Assembly: GCF_000252125.1 (NCBI RefSeq)
Contig: NZ_AHKF01000005.1
Span: 1-64,000 of the forward strand
DNA length: 64,000 nucleotides
Direction: 5' to 3'
Source: Flavobacterium frigoris PS1
GTDB taxonomy: Bacteria; Bacteroidota; Bacteroidia; Flavobacteriales; Flavobacteriaceae
This document shows positions 43,464 through 53,600 of the stretch, piece by piece (position 1 is the first letter of the stretch; each line of letters starts with the position of its first letter). The position numbers and the translations under genes were made by a program. The notes beneath the pieces were generated by a model. The model was not told the origin of the DNA and made no database searches. It saw only the letters and a list, made by a program, of their open reading frames with translations.

Positions 43464-44390
43464 TCAAAACCATCTTCTTTTTTTGAATAAAAAGACTCCA
43501 AATACGGATAATAAAATCGAGATTAAAATGATAATCCACAATCCAAATGGATTATTCTGCAAATCGTTTGGCACATTCATACCATAGAAACTAGCTATTA
43601 CAGTGGGAATCATCAAAATAATGGAAATAGAAGTCATCTGTTTCATTATGTTGTTCATATTATTAGAAATAACGGAAGCGTAAGCATCCATTGTTCCCGT
43701 TAAAATATCGCTATAAATATTTGTAGTTTCTTGAGCTTGGCGCAATTCAATTTCCACATCTTCTAACAGATCTAAATCAAAATGCACCCTTTGCGATTTT
43801 ATATTTTTTATTCTATGAAGTAATATGTCATTCCCTTTTAAGGAAGTCATAAAAAACACCAAACACTTTTCTATTTGCAGCAAAGCTTGCAATTCTTCGT
43901 TTTTTATTGATTTCTCTAAATTATCTTCAGCCAATCTGATTTTTTGATTGACCTGTTTCAAATACTTAAGATACCAAACGCTAGATGACAATAGCAACCT
44001 AAGTACTAAATCAAAATTATCTTTAATATCAATTCGCTTTTTTTTGGTATAACTAACAAAGTCGGTCAATATTTCAGTTTCATGAAAGCTTAAAGTGACA
44101 CAAACTTCTCCTTTAAAAACTACACCTACTGGGATCGTATGAAAAGGTAACTTCACATCATTACTTTTTACAGGAATGCGCATGATGATCAAAGTCCAAC
44201 CATTCTCAATCTCGATACGAGGCCTTTCATCAATATCTTCAATGTCATTATAAAATGCTTCCGGAATTTGAAGTTCTTCTAGTAAGTATTTTTTTTCTAG
44301 TTCGGTAGGACATTCAATATTTATCCAGCAGTTTTCCGACCATTTGTCAGTAGCAATTAATCCGTTATTGTTTGTGTAAAAAGCTCTCAT
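43464..44390 (-). CDS. corA: CorA-family magnesium/divalent cation transporter
   Basis: A 308-residue transporter. The cytoplasmic funnel domain (about 1-245) has a long helical part, and two transmembrane helices sit at the C terminus (about 247-267 and 280-300). They are joined by the signature YGMNVP selectivity loop, and the tail FKKRRWF matches the basic CorA end. It forms pentamers that admit Mg2+ or other divalent cations. It has a likely promoter at 44505-44512 on minus, which gives a leader of about 105 bases that contains a 10-codon ORF. It is transcribed alone between two copies of the rluF 3' repeat. Confidence 0.93.
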   Translation of the reverse strand: MRAFYTNNNGLIATDKWSENCWINIECPTELEKKYLLEELQIPEAFYNDIEDIDERPRIEIENGWTLIIMRIPVKSNDVKLPFHTIPVGVVFKGEVCVTLSFHETEILTDFVSYTKKKRIDIKDNFDLVLRLLLSSSVWYLKYLKQVNQKIRLAEDNLEKSIKNEELQALLQIEKCLVFFMTSLKGNDILLHRIKNIKSQRVHFDLDLLEDVEIELRQAQETTNIYSDILTGTMDAYASVISNNMNNIMKQMTSISIILMIPTVIASFYGMNVPNDLQNNPFGLWIIILISILLSVFGVFLFKKRRWF

Positions 44391-44445
44391 TTCAAAATTC
44401 TATAGGTTTATATATAACATTTTGAAATAGTATCAAGTGCTATAA

Positions 44446-44478
44446 TTAGGTTAACATCTCCGAATAATAATCGTCCAT
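44446..44478 (-). promoter_or_regulatory. Ten-codon acidic upstream ORF in the corA leader
   Basis: On minus, ATG at 44478 opens MDDYYSEMLT and stops at 44446. It begins about 20 bases after the expected transcription start and ends 55 bases before the corA ATG. Short leader ORFs regulate Mg2+ transporters in enteric bacteria (mgtL, corL), so a similar role is possible here, but that is inference. Confidence 0.4.
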
Positions 44479-44504
44479 TATATAATTCTCTTTTTTAAGT
44501 GCTG

Positions 44505-44512
44505 CAAAAGTA
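44505..44512 (-). promoter_or_regulatory. -7 promoter box for corA
   Basis: On minus this reads TACTTTTG (TAnnTTTG). It gives a leader of roughly 105-110 bases for corA. Confidence 0.5.
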
Positions 44513-44644
44513 TCCATTATTTTTTACTGGAAATAAATTCGCCGAAATTTTAAGATATTTTTAATGTCATAGATGATTAAGTAGAACCCAACTTACTCTA
44601 TTAGCATCTTAAAACTTAAATAAATTTTCGAATATTCGATTAGA

Positions 44645-44740
44645 ATGGGAGAAACGAGCTTACCAAAACACAACCTATAAAAAAGGACAAACGAGTTCGT
44701 CAAAACGGATGACTCTAGGTTTAAAAAAGAGGAGATTCCT
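44645..44740 (+). pseudogene. Decayed duplicate of the rluF 3' end, copy B
   Basis: The best-conserved part is 44690-44737: it reads NEFVKTDDSRFKK in one frame, against [13 protein letters not shown] in RluF, then loses the frame by a one-base deletion. Weaker similarity to the rluF tail extends back to about 44645. There is no intact ORF. It is in the same orientation as rluF and separated from it by corA. Confidence 0.65.
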
Positions 44741-44742
44741 AA

Positions 44743-45138
44743 TTATTGTATTTTTCGTCTTCTTGCTTTGACGATTTTCTCGTCAATCAGTATAGCTTCC
44801 TGAATTTTTTGTTTTACAAAAGCGACATCAATTTCTTTGACAGAGTTGAAAGTGAATTTTGCACTTACGAAAGTTTCGTCTAAAAGAGAATCCCCTTTGC
44901 AAAAACCTATGGCAACACCTTTTGAGATTTTCTCCCAAGGAATTGTGGCGGGCCATATAAAGCAAATTCGAGAATGACGATAGTAAAAAGGAACATTATA
45001 AGCTAATTTCTCTTTACAGTCCGGCATACATTCCAAAATGATTTGACGAAGAAATACAACTATTTCCAGTTCGTCAGCAGGAAGATAGTCTAGAAATTCA
45101 TGAACAGCCTTAAATTCCGTTGCTTGTGTATTTCTCAT
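44743..45138 (-). CDS. DUF1801 domain-containing protein
   Basis: A 131-residue YdhG/DUF1801-like protein: VHEFLDYLPADELEIVVFLR, CMPDCKEKLAYNVPFYY, and ICFIWPATIPWEK, the usual order of the family. The function is unknown; family members look like small iron-chaperone frataxin-fold proteins, although that is only a structural resemblance. It follows folD on minus, with a terminator in the gap. It ends beside the decayed rluF fragment. Confidence 0.85.
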   Translation of the reverse strand: MRNTQATEFKAVHEFLDYLPADELEIVVFLRQIILECMPDCKEKLAYNVPFYYRHSRICFIWPATIPWEKISKGVAIGFCKGDSLLDETFVSAKFTFNSVKEIDVAFVKQKIQEAILIDEKIVKARRRKIQ

Positions 45139-45148
45139 AATGATAAAA

Positions 45149-45172
45149 GCCTATCCGTGGTGAGATAGGCTT
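45149..45172 (-). terminator. Terminator of folD
   Basis: On minus, AAGCCTATC pairs with GATAGGCTT over a six-base loop, followed by TTATC. It lies between folD and DUF1801. Confidence 0.7.
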
Positions 45173-45180
45173 GTGTATTT

Positions 45181-46068
45181 TTAGTTATTTTTGGCGATTC
45201 TCATTTCCCTTGCCAACAGCGTATTTTTTAACAACATTGCAATGGTCATTGGTCCAACTCCTCCTGGTACTGGAGTTATAAAAGAGGATTTTTTACTTAC
45301 ATTTTCAAAATCAACATCTCCAGTAATAACATACCCCTTAGCATTTGAATCATCTGGAACACGAGTAATTCCAACATCAATAATTACTACACCATCTTTT
45401 ACCATATCTGCTTTTAAATAATTTGGAACACCCAAAGCGGTAATAATGATATCAGCATTTTTTGTAAACTCCTCAATGTTTTTGGTTCTACTATGAGTTA
45501 GCGTTACCGTTGAGTCACCAGGATATCCTTTGCGACTCATCAAGATACTCATTGGTCGGCCTACAATATGGCTTCTTCCAATAACTACGGTATGCTTACC
45601 TGATGTTTCTACTTTATAACGCTCTAATAATTGCATTATCCCAAAAGGAGTTGCCGGTAAAAACGTTTCCATTTCTAAAGCCATTTTTCCAAAATTAGCA
45701 GGATGAAAACCATCGACATCCTTATTTGGATCAATAGCCATCAAAATCTTTTGCTCGTCTATATGTTTTGGCAAAGGCAACTGAACAATAAAACCATCCA
45801 GATTGTCATCTTCATTTAGTTCTTTGATTTTACTCAATAATTCATCTTCGCTAATCGTATCAGGCATACTAACTAAGGTAGACTCAAAACCTATTTGTTG
45901 ACAAGATCTCACCTTGCTTCCCACATAAGTCAGACTTGCCCCGTCGTTCCCTACAATTACTGCAGCCAAATGTGGAACTTTCCCTCCATCAGCTTTTATC
46001 TTTTGAACCTCAACAGCGATTTCGCTTTTGATATCTTCTGCTGTTTTTTTTCCGTCTAGTAGTTGCAT
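45181..46068 (-). CDS. folD: Bifunctional methylenetetrahydrofolate dehydrogenase/cyclohydrolase
   Basis: FolD interconverts 5,10-methylene- and 10-formyl-tetrahydrofolate with NADP. The 295-residue sequence carries [15 protein letters not shown] with the catalytic Lys near 53, [20 protein letters not shown] and KDVDGFHP near 114-120, and the dinucleotide fold [17 protein letters not shown] near 160 and the C-terminal [13 protein letters not shown] use the ATG at 46068 ([14 protein letters not shown]), the family start, over a TTG nine bases upstream. A transcript from ffh on the same strand may run into it. Confidence 0.96.
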   Translation of the reverse strand: MQLLDGKKTAEDIKSEIAVEVQKIKADGGKVPHLAAVIVGNDGASLTYVGSKVRSCQQIGFESTLVSMPDTISEDELLSKIKELNEDDNLDGFIVQLPLPKHIDEQKILMAIDPNKDVDGFHPANFGKMALEMETFLPATPFGIMQLLERYKVETSGKHTVVIGRSHIVGRPMSILMSRKGYPGDSTVTLTHSRTKNIEEFTKNADIIITALGVPNYLKADMVKDGVVIIDVGITRVPDDSNAKGYVITGDVDFENVSKKSSFITPVPGGVGPMTIAMLLKNTLLAREMRIAKNN

Positions 46069-46142
46069 TTTATTCAAATTATTTAAAAGAATCTAAAATT
46101 CAGACACTTTAAGGTTTAGTAGTTGTTTATTATATAAAAAAA

Positions 46143-46181
46143 TAAGGTTTAAAATATCCATTAACAGGAAACTTTAAACCT
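46143..46181. repeat. Intergenic inverted repeat between folD and ffh
   Basis: AAGGTTTAAA pairs with TTTAAACCTT, spanning 46143-46181. It lies just after the ffh stop (minus). A nearby partial copy (TTTAAGGTTT) precedes it. Confidence 0.6.
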
Positions 46182-46191
46182 TAAGTATATT

Positions 46192-47544
46192 TTATCCTTG
46201 CATTCCGCCTGGCATTCCTTTCATTCCTCCCATCATTTTCATAAGGTTCTTCCCTCCTGGTCCCTGCATCATTTTCATCATCTTGCTCATTTGCTCAAAC
46301 TGTTTCATCAGTTGATTGACTTGCTCTATTTTTGTTCCAGAACCTTTAGCAATTCTAGCCTTTCTTTTTACATCTATAACCGATGGTTTTGTTCTTTCGA
46401 TTGGAGTCATCGAATGAATAATAGCTTCAATATGCTTGAAAGCATCATCTTCAATCTCTACGTCTTTCATCGCCTTTGAAGCACCTGGTATCATTCCGAC
46501 CAAATCTTTCATGTTACCCATTTTCTTCACTTGCTGAATTTGAGACAAGAAATCGTCAAAACCAAATTCATTTTTAGCAATTTTTCTTTGGATTTTTCTA
46601 GCTTCATCTTCATCAAACTGCTCTTGAGCTCTTTCCACCAAAGACACAACATCTCCCATTCCTAGGATACGTTCAGCCATACGTATAGGATAGAACACGT
46701 CAATAGCCTCCATTTTTTCTCCAGTACCTACAAACTTAATTGGTTTGTTAACTACCGTTTTAATAGATAATGCAGCCCCACCACGAGTATCACCATCTAA
46801 CTTAGTAAGGATTACCCCGTCAAAATTTAATATATCATTAAAAGCTTTAGCAGTATTCACTGCATCTTGACCTGTCATAGCATCCACAACAAATAAAGTT
46901 TCTTGAGGTTCAATTGCTTTATGAACACGAGCAATCTCATCCATCATCTCTTTATCAACAGCCAAACGACCCGCTGTATCGACAATCACAACATTGAAAC
47001 CATTCGCTTTGGCATGTTTAATTGCATTTTGAGCAATTTCAACAGGATTTTTATTTTCTGGCTCTGAGTATACCTCAACGCCTATCGAATCTCCAACAAC
47101 GTATAATTGTTGTATTGCCGCCGGACGATAGATATCACAGGCAACTAATAAAGGTTTTTTATTCTTTTTTGTTTGCAGATAATTAGCCAATTTTCCAGAG
47201 AAAGTTGTTTTTCCAGAACCTTGTAAACCTGACATCAAAATAACTGTTGGTGCACCTGAAAGATTAATTCCTGCAACATCACCTCCCATTAATTCGGTAA
47301 GCTCATCTTTCACTAACTTCACCAACAATTGTCCTGGTTGAAGTGTAGTTAAAACGTCTTGTCCAAGCGCTTTCTCTTTCACCCTAGTGGTAAAGTCCTT
47401 GGCAATTTTGAAATTCACATCGGCATCAAGTAAAGCACGACGAACTTCTTTCAAAGTTTCGGCTACGTTTACCTCAGTTATTTTCCCGTGCCCTTTAAGT
47501 ATATGAAAGGCTTTGTCTAGTTTATCGCTTAAATTATCGAACAT
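46192..47544 (-). CDS. ffh: Signal recognition particle GTPase Ffh
   Basis: Ffh binds signal peptides on nascent chains and delivers them to the membrane. The 450-residue sequence has the N domain, the G domain with GLQGSGKTTFSGKLA (106-120), IVDTAGRLAVDKE and LTKLDGDTRGGAAL, and the M domain whose C-terminal tail is very Met-rich (QMSKMMKMMQGPGGKNLMKM). The SRP RNA gene was not seen in the window. A TAAATTTG -7 box lies at 47566-47573 on minus, about 22 bases upstream of the ATG. Confidence 0.97.
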   Translation of the reverse strand: MFDNLSDKLDKAFHILKGHGKITEVNVAETLKEVRRALLDADVNFKIAKDFTTRVKEKALGQDVLTTLQPGQLLVKLVKDELTELMGGDVAGINLSGAPTVILMSGLQGSGKTTFSGKLANYLQTKKNKKPLLVACDIYRPAAIQQLYVVGDSIGVEVYSEPENKNPVEIAQNAIKHAKANGFNVVIVDTAGRLAVDKEMMDEIARVHKAIEPQETLFVVDAMTGQDAVNTAKAFNDILNFDGVILTKLDGDTRGGAALSIKTVVNKPIKFVGTGEKMEAIDVFYPIRMAERILGMGDVVSLVERAQEQFDEDEARKIQRKIAKNEFGFDDFLSQIQQVKKMGNMKDLVGMIPGASKAMKDVEIEDDAFKHIEAIIHSMTPIERTKPSVIDVKRKARIAKGSGTKIEQVNQLMKQFEQMSKMMKMMQGPGGKNLMKMMGGMKGMPGGMQG

Positions 47545-47610
47545 GATTTTTTATTTATTGAATTGCAAATTTAAGCATTTGATTTTGAAGTTTAAATACT
47601 ATTACATACA

Positions 47611-47645
47611 AAAAGAGGCCATCTTTTTAAGACAGCCTCATTTTT
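47611..47645 (-). terminator. Terminator of the DUF4382 gene
   Basis: On minus, GAGGC-TGTCTT pairs with AAGATG-GCCTC over a three-base loop, followed by a T run. It lies between the DUF4382 gene and ffh. Confidence 0.75.
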
Positions 47646-47668
47646 AATAATTTTAGTTCCAATTTTGG

Positions 47669-48388
47669 TCAATACTTGTCGTCTAAATGTATTTGCTGCT
47701 CCAATAAGTCTCTTATTGACTCTCCAATATCATGATGCCCATCATCATTGTTAGTAGTAATTTCGATAAGACCGTCACCATCTGTATCTAATAATAGATT
47801 TTGACTGGCTAGAGAGACAAATTTAGCTATAAGGGCATCCAACTGTATTTTAATATTAAGTGAGACATCGTTGCTGTTGACAGTAAAATCTTTAGATGGT
47901 TCATTAAAATCTAATTCTAACTCAACATCTTTATCACTCCAAAAAACAAATTCCTTCCCGTCAATAGTGCCTTTAATTAAAATACTTTTTCCAAACATAT
48001 CACCAACCTCAATGCCCGTTTCGAACTTAATTTTTATTTCTTCATATTTGGCATTTGGAGTAACCAAAGAAGCAATCGTTTGACTCAGTGTTTTATTTGC
48101 ATCCAATAAATCTAATAAAAAAGGCCCCGTTAATTTGACATCTTCATGGCTAGGCTCTTCATTATACCTATCGTCATCTTCATCAGTTTCAAATTTAATG
48201 TTCCCTATATTAATCTTAAAATCAGTAATAACTATTGTTGACGCCATACGCGAACTAGAAGAAGTTAAACCTGAAGTCGAGACCGCAGATGCTTTTAAGG
48301 TAACGTTCCCGTTTTTGGATGTGGACGAATTATCTGTACACGAACTTATCATAATGACAAGTAAAGCTAAAATCAGTATCTTTTTCAT
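47669..48388 (-). CDS. DUF4382 domain lipoprotein
   Basis: A 239-residue lipoprotein. I place the start at ATG 48388, which gives the signal peptide MKKILILALLVIMISSC with lipidated Cys; the longer frame from 48502 begins with an untypical segment and lacks a leader. The mature part has the DUF4382 features TIVITDFKINIGNIKFE, LTGPFLLDLLDANKTL, and the Asp-rich tail DTDGDGLIEITTNNDDGH. DUF4382 is a Bacteroidota beta-sandwich of unknown function, usually displayed in the envelope. The Asp-rich tail could bind calcium. Confidence 0.87.
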   Translation of the reverse strand: MKKILILALLVIMISSCTDNSSTSKNGNVTLKASAVSTSGLTSSSSRMASTIVITDFKINIGNIKFETDEDDDRYNEEPSHEDVKLTGPFLLDLLDANKTLSQTIASLVTPNAKYEEIKIKFETGIEVGDMFGKSILIKGTIDGKEFVFWSDKDVELELDFNEPSKDFTVNSNDVSLNIKIQLDALIAKFVSLASQNLLLDTDGDGLIEITTNNDDGHHDIGESIRDLLEQQIHLDDKY

Positions 48389-48631
48389 AATGTCATTATC
48401 TATTTGTTCGTGATATAATAACGGAAAATCTGGCTTTATATTACAACTTTTGAGAAAAATTATTAAAAAAAAGTTAACACCTGCTATTACGGCGCATGTC
48501 ATTCATTACATCTGAAAAACTTCATAGGGAACCTTTCTTACAGAACAGAAAAGTAAAAAACCTAACTCCACCAAATTACAAAAAGTGTAGACCAGCAGAT
48601 TTAAATTTAACCCCACCTCTTTTAACAAAAA

Positions 48632-48656
48632 AAACGACCCCAAATGGAGGTCGTTT
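48632..48656 (-). terminator. Terminator of argS
   Basis: On minus, AAACGACC pairs with GGTCGTTT over a nine-base loop with a following T run. Confidence 0.85.
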
Positions 48657-48677
48657 CTTATGTCTTAAGTTTATTTT

Positions 48678-50456
48678 TTACATTCTTTCCGGAACATTAA
48701 TCCCTAGAAGTTTAAAAGAAGAAGCAATGGTATCTGCCACTTTTTTGGACAATTGAACCCTGAATATTTTATCGTTTTCTACTTCTGATCCTAATATAGG
48801 GACAGTTTGATAAAATGAATTGTACTCGCGAACTAAATCATAGGTATAATTCGCCAATAACGCAGGGCTGTGATTTTGAGCCGCATTCTGTATTACCTCT
48901 GGAAATAATTCCAACTGTTTCAATAACTCTTTCTCTTTTTCATGTAACGTAAGGATCTCCGATTTACCTGAAAAATCAAAATTAGCTTTACGAATTATCG
49001 ATTGAATTCTCGCATAAGTATATTGTATAAAAGGACCAGTATTCCCAGCAAAATCTACTGACTCTTCAGGATTGAAAAGGATTCGTTTTTTAGGATCTAC
49101 CTTCAAAATATAATATTTCAAAGCTCCGAGACCTATTGTATTGTATAGCTTTGCTTTTTCTTCAGCAGAATAAGTATCTAATTTACCTAAATCCTCTGCG
49201 ATTTTTTGTGCTGTTTCCGTCATTTCTTGCATCAAGTCATCTGCATCAACAACAGTTCCCTCGCGGCTTTTCATTTTTCCAGAAGGTAAATCAACCATTC
49301 CATACGATAAATGAAAAAGGTTTCTGGACCAATCGAAACCAAGTTTTTTCAGAATCAAAAACAAGACCTTAAAGTGATAATCTTGCTCGTTACCAACAGT
49401 ATAAACCATTCCTCCCACATCTGGATAATCTTTTACACGCTGAATGGCAGTACCGATGTCTTGTGTCATATAGACTGCGGTTCCATCAGAACGCAATACA
49501 ATTTTACGATCTAAGCCTTCATCAGTCAAATCGATCCAAACGGATCCATCAGGGTCTTTTTCGAAAATTCCTTTTTCAAGTCCAATTTGAACTACATCTT
49601 TCCCTAGCAAATAAGTATTACTTTCATAGTAATAACAATCAAAATCAACCCCTAGATTTTTATAAGAGATAGCAAAACCATCATAAACCCATTGATTCAT
49701 TTTTTTCCACAGTGAAATCACTTCTTCGTCACCCGCTTCCCATTTTAAAAGCATCTCTTGTGCTTTTAAGATTATTGGCGATTGCTTTTTAGCTTCTTCC
49801 TCCGTTTTTCCTTCGCTCATCAACTCAGCTATCTCTACTTTATAGGCTTTATCAAAAGCCACATAATAGTTACCAACTAATTTATCTCCTTTTAATCCTG
49901 TTGATTCTGGAGTTTCACCATTTCCAAATTTCTGCCAAGCCAGCATTGATTTACAAATATGAATTCCCCTATCGTTTATAATTTGAGTTTTATACACCTT
50001 TTTACCAGAAGCTTTGATAATCTCCGCTACAGAATAACCCAAAAGATTATTACGAACGTGACCTAAATGCAGTGGTTTATTTGTGTTTGGTGAGGAATAT
50101 TCAACCATCACTGCTTTATCGTCAGGATTTGGTGTAACAAACCCAAATTTCAGATCGTCTCTAATTTCATTGAAGAAATTCAAATAGTACTCATCTGAAA
50201 TCACAATATTCAAGAAACCAGACACCACATTGAATCTTCCTACTTCCGCTACATTTTCAACTAGATAATTCCCGATTTTATTCCCTAATTCTACGGGATT
50301 GCTCTTTACAACTTTCAATAAAGGAAAAATAACCATGGTAATATCCCCCTCAAATTCCTTCCGAGTGGACTGAAATTCAACTTTGTCAATAGCAATGTCA
50401 AACAAAGCTTTAATAGCTTTTTCGATTGATGGCGTAAGAATTTGGGATAATGTCAT
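48678..50456 (-). CDS. argS: Arginyl-tRNA synthetase
   Basis: A class I synthetase that charges tRNA-Arg. The 592-residue sequence has the N-terminal Add-1 domain, the HIGH motif as SSPNTNKPLHLGHVRN (HLGH near 133), the tRNA- and ATP-binding body, the KMSKS counterpart as SGKMKSREGTVV (near 393), and the C-terminal DALR anticodon-binding domain. The gene has a promoter on minus with CAA/TTG -33 at 50509-50511 and TATCTTTG at 50478-50485. It is monocistronic. Confidence 0.97.
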   Translation of the reverse strand: MTLSQILTPSIEKAIKALFDIAIDKVEFQSTRKEFEGDITMVIFPLLKVVKSNPVELGNKIGNYLVENVAEVGRFNVVSGFLNIVISDEYYLNFFNEIRDDLKFGFVTPNPDDKAVMVEYSSPNTNKPLHLGHVRNNLLGYSVAEIIKASGKKVYKTQIINDRGIHICKSMLAWQKFGNGETPESTGLKGDKLVGNYYVAFDKAYKVEIAELMSEGKTEEEAKKQSPIILKAQEMLLKWEAGDEEVISLWKKMNQWVYDGFAISYKNLGVDFDCYYYESNTYLLGKDVVQIGLEKGIFEKDPDGSVWIDLTDEGLDRKIVLRSDGTAVYMTQDIGTAIQRVKDYPDVGGMVYTVGNEQDYHFKVLFLILKKLGFDWSRNLFHLSYGMVDLPSGKMKSREGTVVDADDLMQEMTETAQKIAEDLGKLDTYSAEEKAKLYNTIGLGALKYYILKVDPKKRILFNPEESVDFAGNTGPFIQYTYARIQSIIRKANFDFSGKSEILTLHEKEKELLKQLELFPEVIQNAAQNHSPALLANYTYDLVREYNSFYQTVPILGSEVENDKIFRVQLSKKVADTIASSFKLLGINVPERM

Positions 50457-50477
50457 TTTGTAAAGGTTTTAAGCGTG

Positions 50478-50511
50478 CAAAGATAATTCTAATTCCTTAA
50501 TATGGATACAA
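50478..50511 (-). promoter_or_regulatory. Promoter for argS
   Basis: On minus, TATCTTTG at 50478-50485 fits the -7 box and TTG (CAA on plus) at 50509-50511 is 23 bases upstream, at the long end of the accepted spacing. Confidence 0.6.
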
Positions 50512-50626
50512 AAAAAAATCTAATCGTTTTTAAATGATAAAACAGCTAAAAACACTACTTTTAGTATATTGCAAATTAAGTAATTACAAAAAATACTAAA
50601 TGTTAAAATATTCGTTTTATAAATGG

Positions 50627-50634
50627 TATTTTTG
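50627..50634 (+). promoter_or_regulatory. -7 promoter box for the large T9SS type B protein
   Basis: TATTTTTG fits TAnnTTTG, 23 bases upstream of the ATG at 50658. No clear -33 TTG is present. Confidence 0.5.
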
Positions 50635-50657
50635 TTTATCATATAAAATCTATACAC

Positions 50658-53600
50658 ATGAAAAAGATCTTAATTTTTGGAATGTTGATCGTTTTTTTTT
50701 CCTCTTTTTCCCAATCTATAACTGTCAATACAAACTTATATACCACGGATGAACTAGTTAATCAAATATTGATTAATTCACCATGTGTAAATACCTCGAA
50801 TATAAACTTTAAATCAGGTTCACAATTTGGTTCAACAAATAGTATTGGTTACTTTGAAAACACCAATACAAATTTCCCCTTTGCAAGTGGTGTGCTATTA
50901 TCTACAGGAGATGTTGCCAAAGCAGTTGCACCAAACAACACTATTCTAAGTGATGGAAATAATTCCTGGACTGGTGATACTGATTTAGAAAACAATCTTT
51001 TATCGCAATCAGGAATCTCTATTAATTCTATTAATGCAACTTACATTGAATTTGATTTTCAACCCAAAACACCCAACTTTAATTTTTCCTTCTTATTTGC
51101 TTCAGAGGAATATGGTACATCACAATGTAATTTTTCAGATGCATTTGCCTTTTTATTAAAAGATGTAACCGCGGGAGGAGCAAATATAAATATTGCAGTT
51201 ATTCCTAATACTAATATTCCAGTTTCCGTAGAAACCATTCGGGACAACACCTATAACTCAAATTGTCCGTCAGCAAACCCTAATTATTTTGGAGCATATA
51301 ATACCAGCGGTTTTGGTCCAGCAATCAATTTTAATGGTCAAACTGTAGAAATGATTGTTTCGGCAGCAGGGCTAGATATCACACATACTTACAGAATCAA
51401 ATTAGTGATTGCAGACGGTAGTAATAATACAGGATACGACTCAGCCATATTTCTAGAAGCTAATAGTTTTAATATTGGACAAGATGTATTAGGACTAGAC
51501 TATACTGCTGCCACTAATCGAGCGATATGTCCTTCAGAAATATTACCAACATTAACTGCGTCGGGCTTAAGTCCGGGGACTACTTTTGAATGGAAAAAGG
51601 AAGGAAATGTATTTTCGCCCACACAAACGGGATCTACATTAGACCTAAATATCGTTCTACCGCTTATTAGTTCCGGAATACATAATTACAGCGTAACTTA
51701 TATTGAGCCAGGCTGTAGTGCAGTAACGGATAACATTACGATTGAAATTTATCCTGAAATTGGAGTAATGACAACCGTACCTGCCATTTATGCCTGTAAC
51801 TCCGGAGCATCAAACTATGATTTTGATTTAGGAAAAAATACTGCAATACTTCTGGCAGGAAAAAACCAAGCCACTACAACTACAGGAGCTTTAGATGACT
51901 TAGCAGCAGGAACAATCATAACCTACTACATAAACAATGGAGATGCTGTAGCTAATGTAAATATGATTTCGAGCCCTCACACCATTTCAACAGCTGAAAA
52001 TGGTAAAACTATTTATGCCAGAATTGAAAATCCCAACACTAGTTGTTTTGAAATACGTCCTTTCCAATTACAAATTGTCAATGGTCCAACAATCGCGACT
52101 AGCCCTAGCAACATTACTTTATGTGCGAGAAACACCTCTGAAAATCCACCAAAATCTAATTTTAACCTAACCAATACAAGAAATTCTATTCTAGGGTCGC
52201 AGGACCCTGCATATAATATCATTACTTTTCATTCAACCCTAGCTGGAGCAAATGACAATACTGCTGTTTTAGCTGTAAATAGTAGCAATATAGTCCTATC
52301 TGCGAGTCGAACCATATGGGCCAGAATTCAAAATATTTCTAATATAGGTTGCTACATTACGGTAAGTATAGAACTAATTGTAACTCCTTTGCCACCAGTA
52401 GACATACTACCAGATGTATATGTATGTTCGGCCTATACATTGCCCGCATTGACTCAAACAGGAGCACAATATTGGACGGGTTCAAACGGGACGGGTACGC
52501 CACTTTTTGCTGGAAATAGTATTAGTACAACAACTACGCTCTATGTTTTCAATCAATCAGGAACCTGCACAAATCAAGATTCTTTTTTAATCACAGTGGC
52601 CGATTTGAATGCAATCTCCCCAAACTCGGCTTCATACTGTTCACAATACAAACTGCCGTCGCTGCCGTATGCAAAATATTTCACTCAAAGCGGAGGCTCT
52701 AATACAACTGGTAACGTAGAGTTAGCAGCCGGAACTATAATAAATACGGCCGGACCTAATACGGTTTACATTTGGTTTGAAGACACTACGGTAACTCCGT
52801 CTTGTACAAAAGAGAGTTTATTTACCATAAACATAATTCCGTTCACATCATTACCTAATTATTCAGATCAATTTGCTTGCAACTCTTACACTTTGCCAGC
52901 TGATCCTAATGGAGCTATTTATTATTCAGGAACCAATAAAGGATTACCTATTCTTGCTCCTGGGACGATTATCACAACTAACACTCCCATATTTGTATAT
53001 AAAGAATCCGTAACAACCCCGGTAAATTGCACCTCCCAAAAAACATTTACCGTATACATAGGTGTCGCAAATATCAATCCTCCATCTGATGTTAGTTCCT
53101 GCTCTGCTTACACTCTACCAACTTTAAACATTGGAGAATACAGAACTGCCCCTGCAGGCGGTGGTAACGTAGTTCCTCCGAGAACATTAATCAATGCTAG
53201 CACAACTTTATGGTTTTATGTCCCTGGCGAAAACTGTACAGATAACTTACAATTTACCATTACTGTCAACATAGCCCCACTACCACTATTTCAGGATACT
53301 TTACCACAATGCGATGTTTATTTTCTTCCAGCAGTGGCTCACAGTGGCGATTATTTTACTGGACCATTAGGAACTGGAACTAAGCTCGCTGTCGGCTATC
53401 CAGTTACCAAAACTCAAACAATGTATTTTTATGATAAAGCTGCAGTAGGGACTTGTTATGTAGAAGATAGCTTTTTGATTACGGTTAATCCTTCACCGGC
53501 AATTGATGCAAGACCTATAGAAGTTATAAAATGCGGCGATAATTTTATTTTAGATAACTTAGTCAACGGTGAATATTACGAATTTGCAGGAGGCCCCTCT

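Larger units (their letters stand above)
44391..44742. other. Leader region of corA plus decayed rluF 3' fragment
   Basis: The left 120 bases are the corA 5' leader on minus. The right end (about 44645-44740) is a degraded copy of the rluF 3' end on plus. The DUF1801 stop codon lies just beyond. No other ORF is credible. Confidence 0.7.

Noticed and set aside
48389..48502. Longer start of the DUF4382 lipoprotein
   Set aside because: The added 38 residues are not conserved-looking and would bury the lipobox signal peptide that begins at 48388.
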